This document shows, one piece after another, positions 34,021-43,892 of a DNA stretch of 64,000 nt. Position numbers and translations under genes: made by a program. The DNA is from Deroplatys truncata (lineage: Eukaryota; Arthropoda; Insecta; Mantodea; Mantidae), in contig CM060983.1 of the NCBI GenBank assembly GCA_030765065.1, positions 45,382,067 through 45,446,066 of the forward strand, given 5' to 3'. The notes below the pieces were generated by a model that saw only the letters and a program-made list of their open reading frames with translations, had not been told where the DNA came from and did no database searches. Position 1 is the first letter of the stretch. The number at the start of each line of letters is the position of its first letter.

Positions 34021-35095
34021 TGTACCATCACTGTGCACCGTCTGTGGTGTGTGTATAGTAAGAACGGGCGTTAAACACTACTTAAGGAAAAATGAGCTCA
34101 CGTTAAAGGAATTATTCAGGTCCATCTTTAGAATTGTCATCGCAGAATCAGTCTCCAAGAGTAGAACTGCGGAGGGGGGGCGCTTAGCACCTCGACCTAC
34201 AAGATCTTTAGTAGCTGAAGCCACAGATGGAATGCTCCCGGGAGGGAGGGGTGAGAGGAGACAGAGGGCGGCCGGTTCAGGAGGCACGACTGGGCAAAGA
34301 GCAGGGTCCCTACTTTTTACAGATTGAAACTTTCCCGGGACTTGGAAACCGCCCCCATTCCGGGGACGAAAGTTTCTAAGACACTACTAAATATGTTTTC
34401 GAAAACACCATCTGAATGATTACCTTTTCCATGCGAAATGCAAGTGCTCAATTGCTAAATTAAATCTGATTGATCGGAAGATTTCTAGTTGGCGTTGCCC
34501 TCTGCTGCACCCTGGAAAACATGGACGCTTCCAGGTTCTCACAACATACATACTTGTAACTGTTGAAATAACGCAAAGCACTATCTACGACCAGAGTGCT
34601 AATTTTGGAATTGGTTAAACATACTGGAACGACTGCGTAAGTTTAAAGTTGAACGTTGTTACTTTGAAACTGTCTAGATGGACCTATGGCTGTTTTTGGA
34701 ACGGTTACTAAACGGAACCGTTCAAAAGGAACCATTCCAAAGTTACGGTTACTTTTTTTTCTCCCCTGCCTCTATGTAATGGTTCACAAGGCAGCTGCTT
34801 AATAATTACCATCAATATGAAAGACAGCATAATAGAGCACGTATTTATTATAATACTGGGATATCAGGAGAACGGATATTTCGATTGTTACCTTATATAA
34901 AGCACATTTTGGAACCGGACATCATACAATCCCTCATCAACCCAAATCAGAAGAAATCAAAACGACGTTGTTACAAAAGCTTTGCAGATTAAGAACAAAT
35001 TTGAATAGGCTGGAATGTGTGTACATTCTTTTCATTGCATTTATTACTAACACATTATTGACCCTTAGAAAATCATGACAGCGTGCCATAAAGAG
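34021..35095. other. No gene seen
   Basis: Includes a GC-rich purine-heavy patch at 34160-34310 (GGGAGGGAGGGGTGAGAGGA) and GAAC/GTTCC-rich words at 34690-34760. The 165-codon frame crossing 33830-34327 joins the SINE to this patch and is not a convincing gene. Confidence 0.4.
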
Positions 35096-35099
35096 CCCT

Positions 35100-35170
35100 T
35101 TCTTCTTCTTCTTCTTCTTCTTCTTCTTCTTCTTCTTCTTCTTCTTCTTCTTCTTCTTCTTCTTCTTTCT
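35100..35170. repeat. (TTC)n microsatellite
   Basis: About 22 units, adjacent to a family A 3' end. Confidence 0.95.
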
Positions 35171-35174
35171 CTGC

Positions 35175-35900
35175 TATTTGCCTATGTTGAGAAAGTATTG
35201 CATTCCACCGAAAAATTGATACGGAGATTTCACCGAAAATTGAGACTTCCTGAATTCAAAGGACAGCATTTTTTTTTTTTAAAAAAAAAGGCGTATATAT
35301 GTGTGAACAGTACAAACCAAAAACAAGAATCGACTGACTACTAAACTTGGTATTTAAGTTCAGTATTTTCAAGAAAATCACCCCATCCGAACTTCAATTT
35401 ATATGGAAAATGTTTCGCTCTTTTTGATTACTAAAAATAGCAAACATTTAAGATTTTGTGAGACTAATATAATGAATTTTCTGCGAATAACATGTGAAGT
35501 CCTCTTCAAAATGAAAGAATTCTATGTCTTTCTGTAACTAATAAACAAAACTTGTACATTTTTTAAAACACAATTATTTCAAAACGTTTTTGTGTGTAAT
35601 CAGCCATGTTGAAGATATTCGTAATTCTTGGTTTGAATTTTCCAACACTTCATACTTTTTTTAAATGCTTGGTCACCATTGTTTTGTTCTCGCGATGTCA
35701 TTGAAAGAATATGGAACTTGAAACCTTGCAACACACGTTTAATGATTTAACTCTCACTTAAGCCTATGTGCCTACAACGAAATGTGTATCGAAACTATGG
35801 AGTAGACAGGCAAGCTTTTGTAGGAATAGCTTGCAGGATAGACAGAAAAATAAACGATAATGAACACAGAAAGGCATGTGAATTTAACTCATGCTGTTCT
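35175..35900 (-). repeat. Family A repeat, old copy A18
   Basis: Minus strand: GAGAAAGTATTGCATTCCAC, CTTGGTATTTAAGTTCAGTA, ACGAAATGTGTATCG, AAGGCATGTGAATTTAAC. Diverged but nearly full length. Confidence 0.65.
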
Positions 35901-35964
35901 CTCTCTCAAATACACAAACGCGTGCGAGTTTAAGAGGACTCGTATGCGAACGAAAAGGAGAGAA

Positions 35965-36714
35965 AAACAAATCCGATGTGTTACACTTACATGACTTTCT
36001 CTACTCTTGTACAAACTATTTTTACAAACGCTTGTTGTCCATATGCTTCATGTTAATCGAGATAAACATTTGCAGACTCTATCTTATTGCTAATTTTCTT
36101 GTAGATGTAAGGGGAATATATATTTACAAGTGCAATATAGAAATACAGTAGCCTTTAAGCACATACATATCTCTTAATAGCTGGTTGCTAGGTGCAGCAC
36201 CATTCCCTTTCCCACAGATTAATACTCTTTGCATATCCAAGACAAAAAAATTAATAACGAATTCCCATTTGAGAAAATAAGTATTGAAAAATTTAAGGAA
36301 ATAACAAGCAATATCTCGAAAATGGTTCACTCAACAAAAAAAAAATTATATGACATAAATTGTGTATTTTAACGCGATCTACATTTTTTGTGTAGTAAAA
36401 TTTTGTCTATCTCTTATGGTTTACCAGTTATGCAAAAGTCGTTCACAATGAAGAATACTTTTGGAGACATTCCCAGGAAATTCAAGATATACATTTTATG
36501 TCATAAAAATATCTTAAACATATGATATTTTAATCAAAATCGCTGAGCCATTTTTGAGAAAATTGAAATTTTCGAAAAATCTTCCATGTAAAGGGTAATC
36601 TGGGGTGGGGAAATTTTCTTGAAAACCTTCGTGTCGCATCCTTGGAAGATACTGAAATTAAATACCAAGTTTGGTGTTTATCCGACTGTTCGTTTCTGAG
36701 TTATGCTGTTCACA

Positions 36715-36751
<37 letters not shown>

Positions 36752-36895
36752 GCACACACGGACATGTTTCCAAAAATGCTTTTTTTGGATTCAGGGGGTC
36801 TCAAAACATGTATTTCCGGTGAAATCTCGGTATCGAATTTTTGGGTGGAATACAATACTTCCCCTATTTACTATACGCAGTAGAGAAAGTAAAAA
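35965..36895 (+). repeat. Family A repeat, full copy A19
   Basis: Begins TCCGATGTGTTACACTTACA and ends CTATACGCAGTAGAGAAAGT. Carries an expanded CA run at the standard site. Confidence 0.8.
36715..36748. repeat. (CA)n microsatellite inside A19
   Basis: About 16 units at the same internal site as in A5. Confidence 0.95.
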
Positions 36896-37484
36896 TGAAT
36901 AACGAATTCCGATTTGAGAAAAAGTATATGTATTGGAAAATTTAACGGAATAACAAGCAATATCTCGAAAATGGTCCACTCAAAAAAAAAAAAAATGCAT
37001 ACGACATAAATTGTGTATTTTAACGCGATCAACATTTTTGTATAGTAAAAGTTTGTCTATCTCTTATGGTTTACCAGTTATGCAAAAGTCGTTCACAATG
37101 AATACTTTCGGAGACATTCCCAGAAAATTCGATATACATTTCATTTGTCATGAAAATATCTTAAACATATGATATTTTAATCAAAATCGTTAGAGCCATT
37201 TTTGAGAAAATTAACATTTTTGAAAAATGTTCCATGTAAAGGGTAGTCTGGGGTGGGGGGATTTTCTTGAAAACCTTCGTGTCGCATCTCTGGAAGATAC
37301 TGAACCTAAATACCAAGTTTGGTGTTTATTCAACTGTTCGTTTCTGAGTTATGCTGTTCACACACACGGGCATGTTTTCATTCAGGGTGTCTCAAAACAT
37401 GTATTTCCGGTGAAATCTCGGTATCGAATTTTTGGGTGGAATACAATACTTCCCCTACTTACTACACGCAGTGGAGAAAGTAAA
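36896..37484 (+). repeat. Family A repeat, 5'-truncated copy A20
   Basis: Follows A19 without a gap. It starts within the family at GAATAACGAATTCCGATTTG and ends CACGCAGTGGAGAAAGT. A19-A20 thus form a partial tandem duplication. Confidence 0.75.
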
Positions 37485-37499
37485 AAAAGCGACAAAATT

Positions 37500-38287
37500 T
37501 CCAATATTTGAACTGTTCTATCTCCATAGCTTTCTGTTAGAATTGAATGTGATGCACATAGTTCTTACTGGATCATTCAGCAATATTTTAATACATGGAA
37601 AACCATTTTCAATACATAGTTACATGTCTAGACACTATTGTATGTCAGGTGGAAACAAATAAGAAAAAAGCTCTTGGGTTAGAAGGCTGAAACTTTTGTG
37701 CTACTTGAACGCACAAATATTTAAAAAGTAGATCATTACTATTATAGAGGTGGATTTTAATTATACGACATTTTTATAATCAAATTTAAAATTTTATTTG
37801 CACAAAAGTAATCACAGAAACACTGAGGTACTGGTCTACTTAATAGAACTATCCTTGGGGAAGTATCAGTAAAAATTTCAAGGCTTTAAACTAATTTTAA
37901 TTTCAGATATGGCTACAAAAGTCATACATGAAACGTTTTCCCGCACCTGACATACTATAGTTTTTTATGAGGCTCTTTAACTGCTTTCCTTTCTATATTG
38001 GGCGTGAAAGACCGGTAATTCTGCTCAGAATCCTCTTTATCAGGCTTATCCATTGTCCTCCGCCGAGTTTGAACCCGCGAACTTGGGAACTAGACGCTAG
38101 CATGGTAACCACTACACCACGGAGGACGACAAACACATACCAGTGTTTATACAAGTAACTATGGGGTTAAAATCATTTTCTAAATATTAAAATACTGCTG
38201 AATGATTCAGTAAGAGACTATATACATCACATTAAAGTCTAAGTGCAATTTTAGACAGAACAATTGAAATATTGGCAATTTTTTATT
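37500..38287. mobile_element. Palindromic MITE carrying a nested SINE
   Basis: Long inverted arms: left 37500-37652 (AAAATTTCCAATATTTGAAC ... ACACTATTGTATGTCAGGTG) and right arm RC of 38287-38158 plus 37962-37944 (AAAATTGCCAATATTTCAAT ... ACTATAGTATGTCAGGTG). The right arm is split by a SINE (37965-38130). No transposase frame. The arms are about 150 bp and clearly diverged from each other, so the element is not recent. Confidence 0.7.
37965..38130 (-). repeat. tRNA-derived SINE family 1, copy 1 (best tRNA head)
   Basis: Minus-strand head TCCTCCGTGGTGTAGTGGTT with a 7-bp acceptor-like pairing TCCTCCG/CGGAGGA, A box GGTGTAGTGGTTA and B-box region GGGTTCAAACTCG. The tail part (CGGTCTTTCACGCCCAATAT type) follows directly, with about 100 bases of the body deleted. 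ACTATAGTATGT / ACACTGGTATGT on either side may be a worn target duplication. Confidence 0.75.
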
Positions 38288-38309
38288 TTTTTTTCCTATT
38301 CGTTCACGT

Positions 38310-38412
38310 ATACTAGCCCCCTTAAGAGAGGATTAAGGGAGCCCAAATCGTGCATTTCCCATGAAATTCGATATAAAAATTTTGGGCAAAATACCTTACT
38401 TCCTCTGCCCAG
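38310..38412 (+). repeat. Family A repeat, 3' fragment A21
   Basis: TTTCCCATGAAATTCGATAT, AAATTTTGGGCAAAATACC. Small and diverged. Confidence 0.45.
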
Positions 38413-38960
38413 GGTAAATTATAATAGTTATTTCGCAGCATTATTCACGCAGAGTTGACGTATTTCTCGAGTGTCACACCCGCCTAAATACCACGTTCTG
38501 TTTTATTGTGAGTGAGGTTGTTACTTCCAAAACGAGATAGCTGCCTGTCTACACGCGAAATGGCATGTAACACAGCAATAGAACCAGCAACAGCGAGCAA
38601 ACAAACGCTCGACCGAACTTTACTATCAGTAAAACAGAAGCAAGCACTGGAGTGAAAAGAAAGCTTACGACACAAGGCAATGGTTCCCAATCTCAGATAT
38701 TCCCCTTGTAGCTCGTAGATGACTTTCTTTTGTAATTACAGGAGATTATTCCGCCATCGTGCTCTCCGAGAAGAAATCTCCTTTGTCGTTACAAGCAATA
38801 AAGGGAAGGCAGGAAAACACCAAAAGAGTGAACATCATAAAAAAAGGGAAAATGTGGATAAAATGACAAAAAGGGAAAAACGAGGTGTAACATCACGTAA
38901 CTTCATTATCCATATAATTAATTTCACTAACCAATCTAATTATTTATAAGATAACTTTTC
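38413..38960. other. No gene seen
   Basis: Short frames on both strands, none recognisable. Confidence 0.4.
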
Positions 38961-38964
38961 TTTT

Positions 38965-39225
38965 TATTTTCTCTACCCTTACCTATAGTAAGCATAGGAA
39001 GTATTGTTGTATTCCACCCAAACCTCGATATCTAGATTTAATCGGAAATACATGCTTTGAGGCACCCTGGAAAGAAAAGGCATTTTTTTTTTGTAAAAGG
39101 ACCGTGTATGGACAGCATAACTCAAAAACGAAACGTTGCTATTTAAGTTCACAATCTTCCAAGGATGTAACACGTAGATTTTTAAGAAAATCTCTCACCA
39201 CAAATTACTCTTTAGATGGTCAATT
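38965..39225 (-). repeat. Family A repeat, 3' fragment A22
   Basis: ATTTTCTCTACCCTTACCTA to AATCTTCCAAGGATGTAACA; cut by the start of A23. Confidence 0.6.
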
Positions 39226-39229
39226 TTTT

Positions 39230-40075
39230 ATACCCTCTACTATGTAGGGGAAGTAGTATTGTTCCACCCAAAAATTCCATACGAGATTTCAGTGGAAATA
39301 TACGTATAATGTCCCTGAGAACACACACACAAAAAAAAAACATTTTTAGAAAATGGTGTGTTTGTGAACTGTTCACTCTGTTCAACAACTCAAACGAAAA
39401 TGCTTTTCGTATTTATGTTTGGTATTTTGGTATTTAAGTTCAGTACCTTCCAAATATGCGACATTCAAAAAAATTTCAAGAAAATCTCCCAACCCCAAAC
39501 TATCCTTTACACGGAACATTTCTTTGAAATTCTCGAATTTTTCAAAAATGTCTAACACTTTTGATTAAAATACCATATATTAAATATATTTACATGACAA
39601 ATAAAATGTATATCTTGACTTTTCTGGGAATAGCCTGCGAATCTTCTTCATTCGGAAGGAATTTTGCAGAATTTTGTATAACTGGTATACCTACGTTAAG
39701 CGATAGACGAAAGCGTACTACACAAAAAATTTATTTCAAATAACTTGTTTGTGGCATAAGCCATTTCCGAGATACTCGTCATTAGTACTTCGAATTGTCC
39801 ATCTTTTTAAAGTCCTGTCCACATTCAGATGTTTTTCGCGATGTCATTGAAAGAGTACGGAACTTCAAGGTCGGCATATAATGTCTTGTTGTAAAGCATT
39901 TGACCATCGCTGTTTCCTTTGCATTTGTAATGAAATATGTAATGTAGCTGTTTCTGCAAAGGCTTACCTCGATTAAAATGAAGTAGATAGAAAAACAAGC
40001 TTTCGTAAGAATAAGTTGTATACCCACTGATAAAACCCTAGAAGGTAGAGAAAGTCATGTGAATGCAAGACACAA
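39230..40075 (-). repeat. Family A repeat, old copy A23
   Basis: Near full length on the minus strand, from CTCTACTATGTAGGGGAAGT to GGTAGAGAAAGTCATGTGAA. Placed in tandem after A22 in the same orientation. Confidence 0.7.
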
Positions 40076-40109
40076 AACTTGGCTATCACTTCCGCCTCCT
40101 GTACCTATG

Positions 40110-40240
40110 TGTAATGAAACCATTTCAGAAAGCGTTTATCTTGACCAACACGAAGGAAATAGAAAAATAACATTCTGATTAGTCTGCGCGGTAGTTACGA
40201 AAATCAACGGTAATGGCTAGAGAATGTCGCGTGAATGCTG
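40110..40240 (-). repeat. Family A repeat, 5' fragment A24
   Basis: CGTTTATCTTGACCAACACG then GGCTAGAGAATGTCGCGTGA. The 111-codon plus-strand frame at 40213-40548 begins inside this fragment and is therefore unlikely to be a gene. Confidence 0.5.
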
Positions 40241-40835
40241 TACAGCTTTTATATAATAAAGTCATTGTGTATTCCCAAACATATCTGAAAATGCATGGAG
40301 ACTTCGCTTACTGCCAGAAATGCTTTGCAGCGGTGGCATTGGGGATTTCCCTTCAACTCACTTTTTCTTTCTTTCTTTTCCTTTTAGTTTTCCCTATAAC
40401 GCTCTTTGCTATATTATGCAAGCGCAAGATCCGTGCTATTGAGTGGTCGTATATTCAGCGCTTTAACATTCAAGGATTCTACAGGGAAAATCTAATTTCA
40501 TCCAGCTTCTCTCGTTTTCCTCATGCTGCCTTTGAATACCAAGCCTGAATATTCTTAATGAGGATGATCAATTATAAAAGTTGAAACCTTCGGACTTAGC
40601 GAAATTACCAGAGTTCATCCGGGTTACCCGGAAACTTAAGATGCTAATATTTCGCTTTAGTTTCGAATTAGTAACTAGTTCTTCTCAAAACTGAATGCTG
40701 TGTACATTATCCAATAATTTGACAAATCCATAGAGCGCATTTGGAAATGTCTAAACCTCAGTGGCGGCCGCTGAGGTATTCTACTGACGGTGGCCCTCCC
40801 CCAAAATGTTAAAACCAATCCCTCAAATAATACGA
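40241..40835. other. No gene seen
   Basis: Contains most of the 111-codon frame (40213-40548) with one hydrophobic stretch (FSFFLFLLVFPITLFAILC). No family recognised, and the start lies in a repeat. Confidence 0.35.
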
Positions 40836-40837
40836 GG

Positions 40838-41065
40838 GCTATTTTTTTTTCAACATCCGATGGGTCATAATTAAAAGACAAGAGTACATAGCCAAATAAA
40901 TTTATTACCAAATGTTAGGTACAAATGTGTTAACTTGTCAACATAATCACCATTAAAGTTGAGGCGTTTGTCATACCTGTGTACAAGCTTTTCGATCCCC
41001 TCTGCACACGTTGGCTACGGACGTTGGCTTCAAGGACTTCCGCCCTCCCAGCCATTGTTTCAGTT
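40838..41065 (-). pseudogene. Mariner transposase C-terminal fragment, minus arm
   Basis: Minus-strand frame includes EGIEKLVHRYDKRLNFNGDY, which matches the conserved end of mariner transposases (EGI-x-KL-x-x-RYDK-C-L-x-x-x-GDY). The outer side has ACGAGGGCTATTTTTTTTTC, probably the transposon end. It lies head to head with the plus-strand fragment that follows. Confidence 0.65.
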
Positions 41066-41082
41066 CCGCCAAATGTGAGTTG

Positions 41083-41300
41083 CGTAGTGTTTACTACGAG
41101 ACATTACGACTGCGGAGAACCATACAGAACAAACGAAGAGGCAAGCTGAGTCTGGGGTTATCTTGATTCATGACAATGCCCGCCCTCACAATGCTCGTGT
41201 CGCCCAAAAAATTCTTCAGGAATTTCGATGGGGCGTTTTCGACCACCCGCCGTACAGCCCTGATTTGGCGCAGAGTGTTTTCACCTCTTCCCTGAACTAA
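41083..41300 (+). pseudogene. Mariner transposase catalytic fragment, plus arm
   Basis: Frames with YYETLRRLRRTIQNKRRGKL, then (after a frameshift) VILIHDNARPHNARVAQKIL and FDHPPYSPDLAQSVF. HDNARPH holds the second catalytic aspartate. The third, normally in PSDF, is changed (QSVF), so the fragment would be inactive even without the frameshift. It is cut by a SINE on the right. Confidence 0.75.
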
Positions 41301-41302
41301 AA

Positions 41303-41586
41303 TTGAGTTTTATTTATGGACGCTCTTTAACTACTATGGTCCTTAGCGTCCCATCCTATATTGGGCGTGAAAAACGGTAATTTTGCTCAGAGGCCTCTTT
41401 ATAAGACTTGAGGTTCTTTTACGTGCCGTAAATCTACGCCATGGGACCACCGCCTTTACTTCCCTTCCGAAGGAAGCCATGCTAAGGATTTTTACGCCTA
41501 AAAAAAATCAACGCATCCCGCCGGGTTTTTAACACGCGACCTTGGGAACTCGAGACTAGCAATGGTAACCACAACACCACGGAGGA
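41303..41586 (-). repeat. SINE family 1, full-length copy 2
   Basis: Minus strand: tRNA-like head (TCCTCCGTGGTGTTGTGGTT), central CTTCCTTCGGAAGGGAAGTA palindrome, ACGGCACGTAAAAGAACCTC, then TCACGCCCAATATAGGATGG and GCGTCCATAAATAAAACTCA. This is the most complete copy in the window. It abuts the LTR B2 start. Confidence 0.75.
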
Positions 41587-42574
41587 TGATGCGGTAATTT
41601 GTATCACAAATTACTTAAATGTAAATAATGATTGTAATATGAATATGCATTTTTATGTGACATTGATTTCAGATGTTTATTGATTGTAAATATTGTTGGA
41701 AAGTAAATTTATAAGGCCTTACTGAAACTGTCAATAATAGCGCAATAATGCAGCGAGGGGGGTGAGCTGTTTATCATTATTGGAAACGAGGAAGTTACGT
41801 AATGTTGACGCGTTTTCGGTAGAAACTTCTGGAATGTGTTCTCCCTAAAGCAATATGTATTCGTGGTTTTCATTGGATATTAAAATAGACGCTAATGTTG
41901 GCGCGTTTTATTAGCCAATAGTAATTCATTTATAATCTTTAGGCGTATCTGGACGAAGGCGTATAAATAAGCCAAGTCAGAGGTAAAGTCAGTCAGTCCT
42001 TCAGTTCGTCGAAAGCATTCATACATTACACGTCGTATTAGGCCAGTTCATCAAAATTCTCAATACATTACACGTCGTCTTCAGTCCTTCAGTTCGCCGA
42101 AAGCATTCATACACTACACGTCGTCGTCAGTTCGTCAAGTTACGCGCAGCAGAATTATTGAAAGATCTAAAATATGGTAAAGTTAATTATACAAAAGGTT
42201 GAAGTACGTTGATTAAAAGTGATCAGTAAGAAGTTATTATAACAGTTTCAGTTTGGCGAGTGTTAAGATCAATGTATAAATGTGATAGTTAACGTGTTCG
42301 ACAATAAAAAATTATAAAACAAATTTCTTCATCAGTGTAATTTTTGGATAAAAGATTCCTTTCCGCTTCACAACCTGTATTGAGACACATGTTCGACCCA
42401 AGCCAACAGGATAATAGCTAGCCGGAGGACATTTAAAATGAATTATTTCAAAAACTGATACTAGGGAACGCAAATTGCTAACGCCAGATGGAGCTACAAA
42501 CCAAACAAATGAATGACGTCACAAGATGGCTTCAACACTGATGTAAACAAACATTTGTAAGTAATACCGTTGCA
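41587..42574 (+). repeat. LTR remnant B2 (relative of the intact gypsy LTR)
   Basis: TGATGCGGTAATTTGTATCA to ACCGTTGCA, colinear with the intact LTR: TGACATTGATTTCAGATGTT, AGACGCTAATGTTGGCGCGT, CCAAT, TATAAATA at 41962. Its downstream tandem unit differs (ACGTCGTCTTCAGTCCTTCA). It is followed by a primer-binding motif and a short leader with a possible gag start (ATG at about 42689, MSLTRTTRRV, soon interrupted). Confidence 0.8.
41895..41970 (+). promoter_or_regulatory. Conserved LTR promoter module in B2
   Basis: GCGCGTTTTATTAGCCAATA followed by GGCGTATAAATAAGCC. Confidence 0.5.
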
Positions 42575-42577
42575 AAT

Positions 42578-42596
42578 TGGCTTCCATACGTGGGGC
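42578..42596 (+). other. Primer-binding-like motif of B2
   Basis: TGGCTTCCATACGTGGGGC, after an AAT spacer at the LTR end. Confidence 0.55.
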
Positions 42597-43890
42597 AGTT
42601 AAAATTATGTAACCAAACAAAACAAAAGCAGCACAACATAAGATCTTCAAGTTCTAATAATATACGTAAAACATATTGCGTAAGCAATGATGTCTCTCAC
42701 AAGGACGACGAGGAGAGTGTGTTCCGAGGTTAGACAAAGATGGAGATAGAGGCCCAATTCCTATAAAGTCAAAAGGAGTTGGAAAAATAGAAAGAGAAAC
42801 AAGAATTGTAGAGTGAGACGATAGTGGATTTTATCTTAGAAGCCAAAGAGAAGTTTGACTTCCAAAAGTGAAGCATTTTATTTTCATAGCACGCCAGGAA
42901 AATAACCAAAGAGAATGCTTGTTAATATAAAGGCGCGAATATTAGCGTCATAGTACCTATGGGGATATAAAAAGGGGAGAATGTCCCCAATTTGACACTC
43001 TCTTGCTGGTTGTCACGGACGTGCCTCATGTGAAGTAAGGCGGAAGATTTCATGCGTGTGGAGGGTGGAGATAAGAGTATGACGCAGTAATTAGATCCAC
43101 CTAATAATTCAAAGTAGCGGGACGATTTCATAAGTATTGCATTTTAATACATTAAACCGTTCATGGGAATTCAGTTTGTTAATTGCCTTCATCCGCATTA
43201 TCCTGAGAAATACCAAAGATAGCCAGCTAGTATAGGCATTTCTTCTCAGCTCTACAAGCAGCCCGGCAGAAAACATCAGAGAACTTCGAAGGTCCGAGAC
43301 AGCATCCAGGTGAGACAACATGTGTGTCTTTCGTGCGAGACATGGTCTTCCCGCCACAAATCGGTTAGTCGACCAAGTTAACACATGCATAAATAGGTAA
43401 TCTCATTTAGTAATTTTCTAATGTCAAATGGGGCAAGTATGATGTCCTTGGATAGCGTTTCCATGCATGGGTTTAAGTTCAAGCTTCACCCCTCACATCT
43501 CGTTGAACGTTCTTCACCTCTAAATTGTTCTTTCATAACTCAAATACTGCGCATACAGGTTTGTTAGCATTACAGTTCAGTGCCGGGGTGTGCTTGACAT
43601 TGTAAACATCGCCTGTATACAAATAGTATTCCAACACCAGTTTGATCTGTGGCACTGCACAGAAAACTGCAGCATAGCGCTTGAAGTTATGGCTTACACA
43701 ACGGCTTAACAATACCAGACATGCACTTGGTAAAGAGAGTGGAAATCGTTATGCATGTAACAGCTCGTCACTATGTTCCACAAGAATTTCAAACTTTTCA
43801 GGGACAAGTACATTCGCCCACATCAGATCGCTGGTATTTAGAGTTCAAATAGATGTTGCCCGTTTGTCTTTGGGTATAATTTCCTCACAA
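42597..43890. other. Leader remnant and unassigned sequence
   Basis: Purine-rich leader to about 42870, then GATATAAAAAGGGGAG near 42963, which resembles another LTR-type promoter together with GGCGCGAATATTAGCGTC just upstream. Possibly a further worn LTR. No gene recognised; a 93-codon minus frame at 43109-43390 has no known domain. Confidence 0.35.
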
Positions 43891-43892
43891 TA

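Noticed and set aside
33830-34327. 165-codon plus-strand frame
   Set aside because: It runs from a SINE-like repeat into a GC-rich purine patch, with a mirrored frame on the other strand; composition, not coding, explains it.
34690-34760. hAT terminus from GAACGG/CCGTTCC words
   Set aside because: Similar words occur at 11.4 kb but no paired terminus or 8-bp duplication was visible.
36642-36902. Family A frames such as MFHVKGN/GWGDFLEN as a conserved protein
   Set aside because: Conservation follows DNA similarity between copies; frames break at the AC run and in older copies, and the opposite strand is equally open.
40213-40548. 111-codon plus-strand frame with a hydrophobic segment
   Set aside because: Its start lies in a family A fragment and nothing resembles a known family; likely a chance frame.
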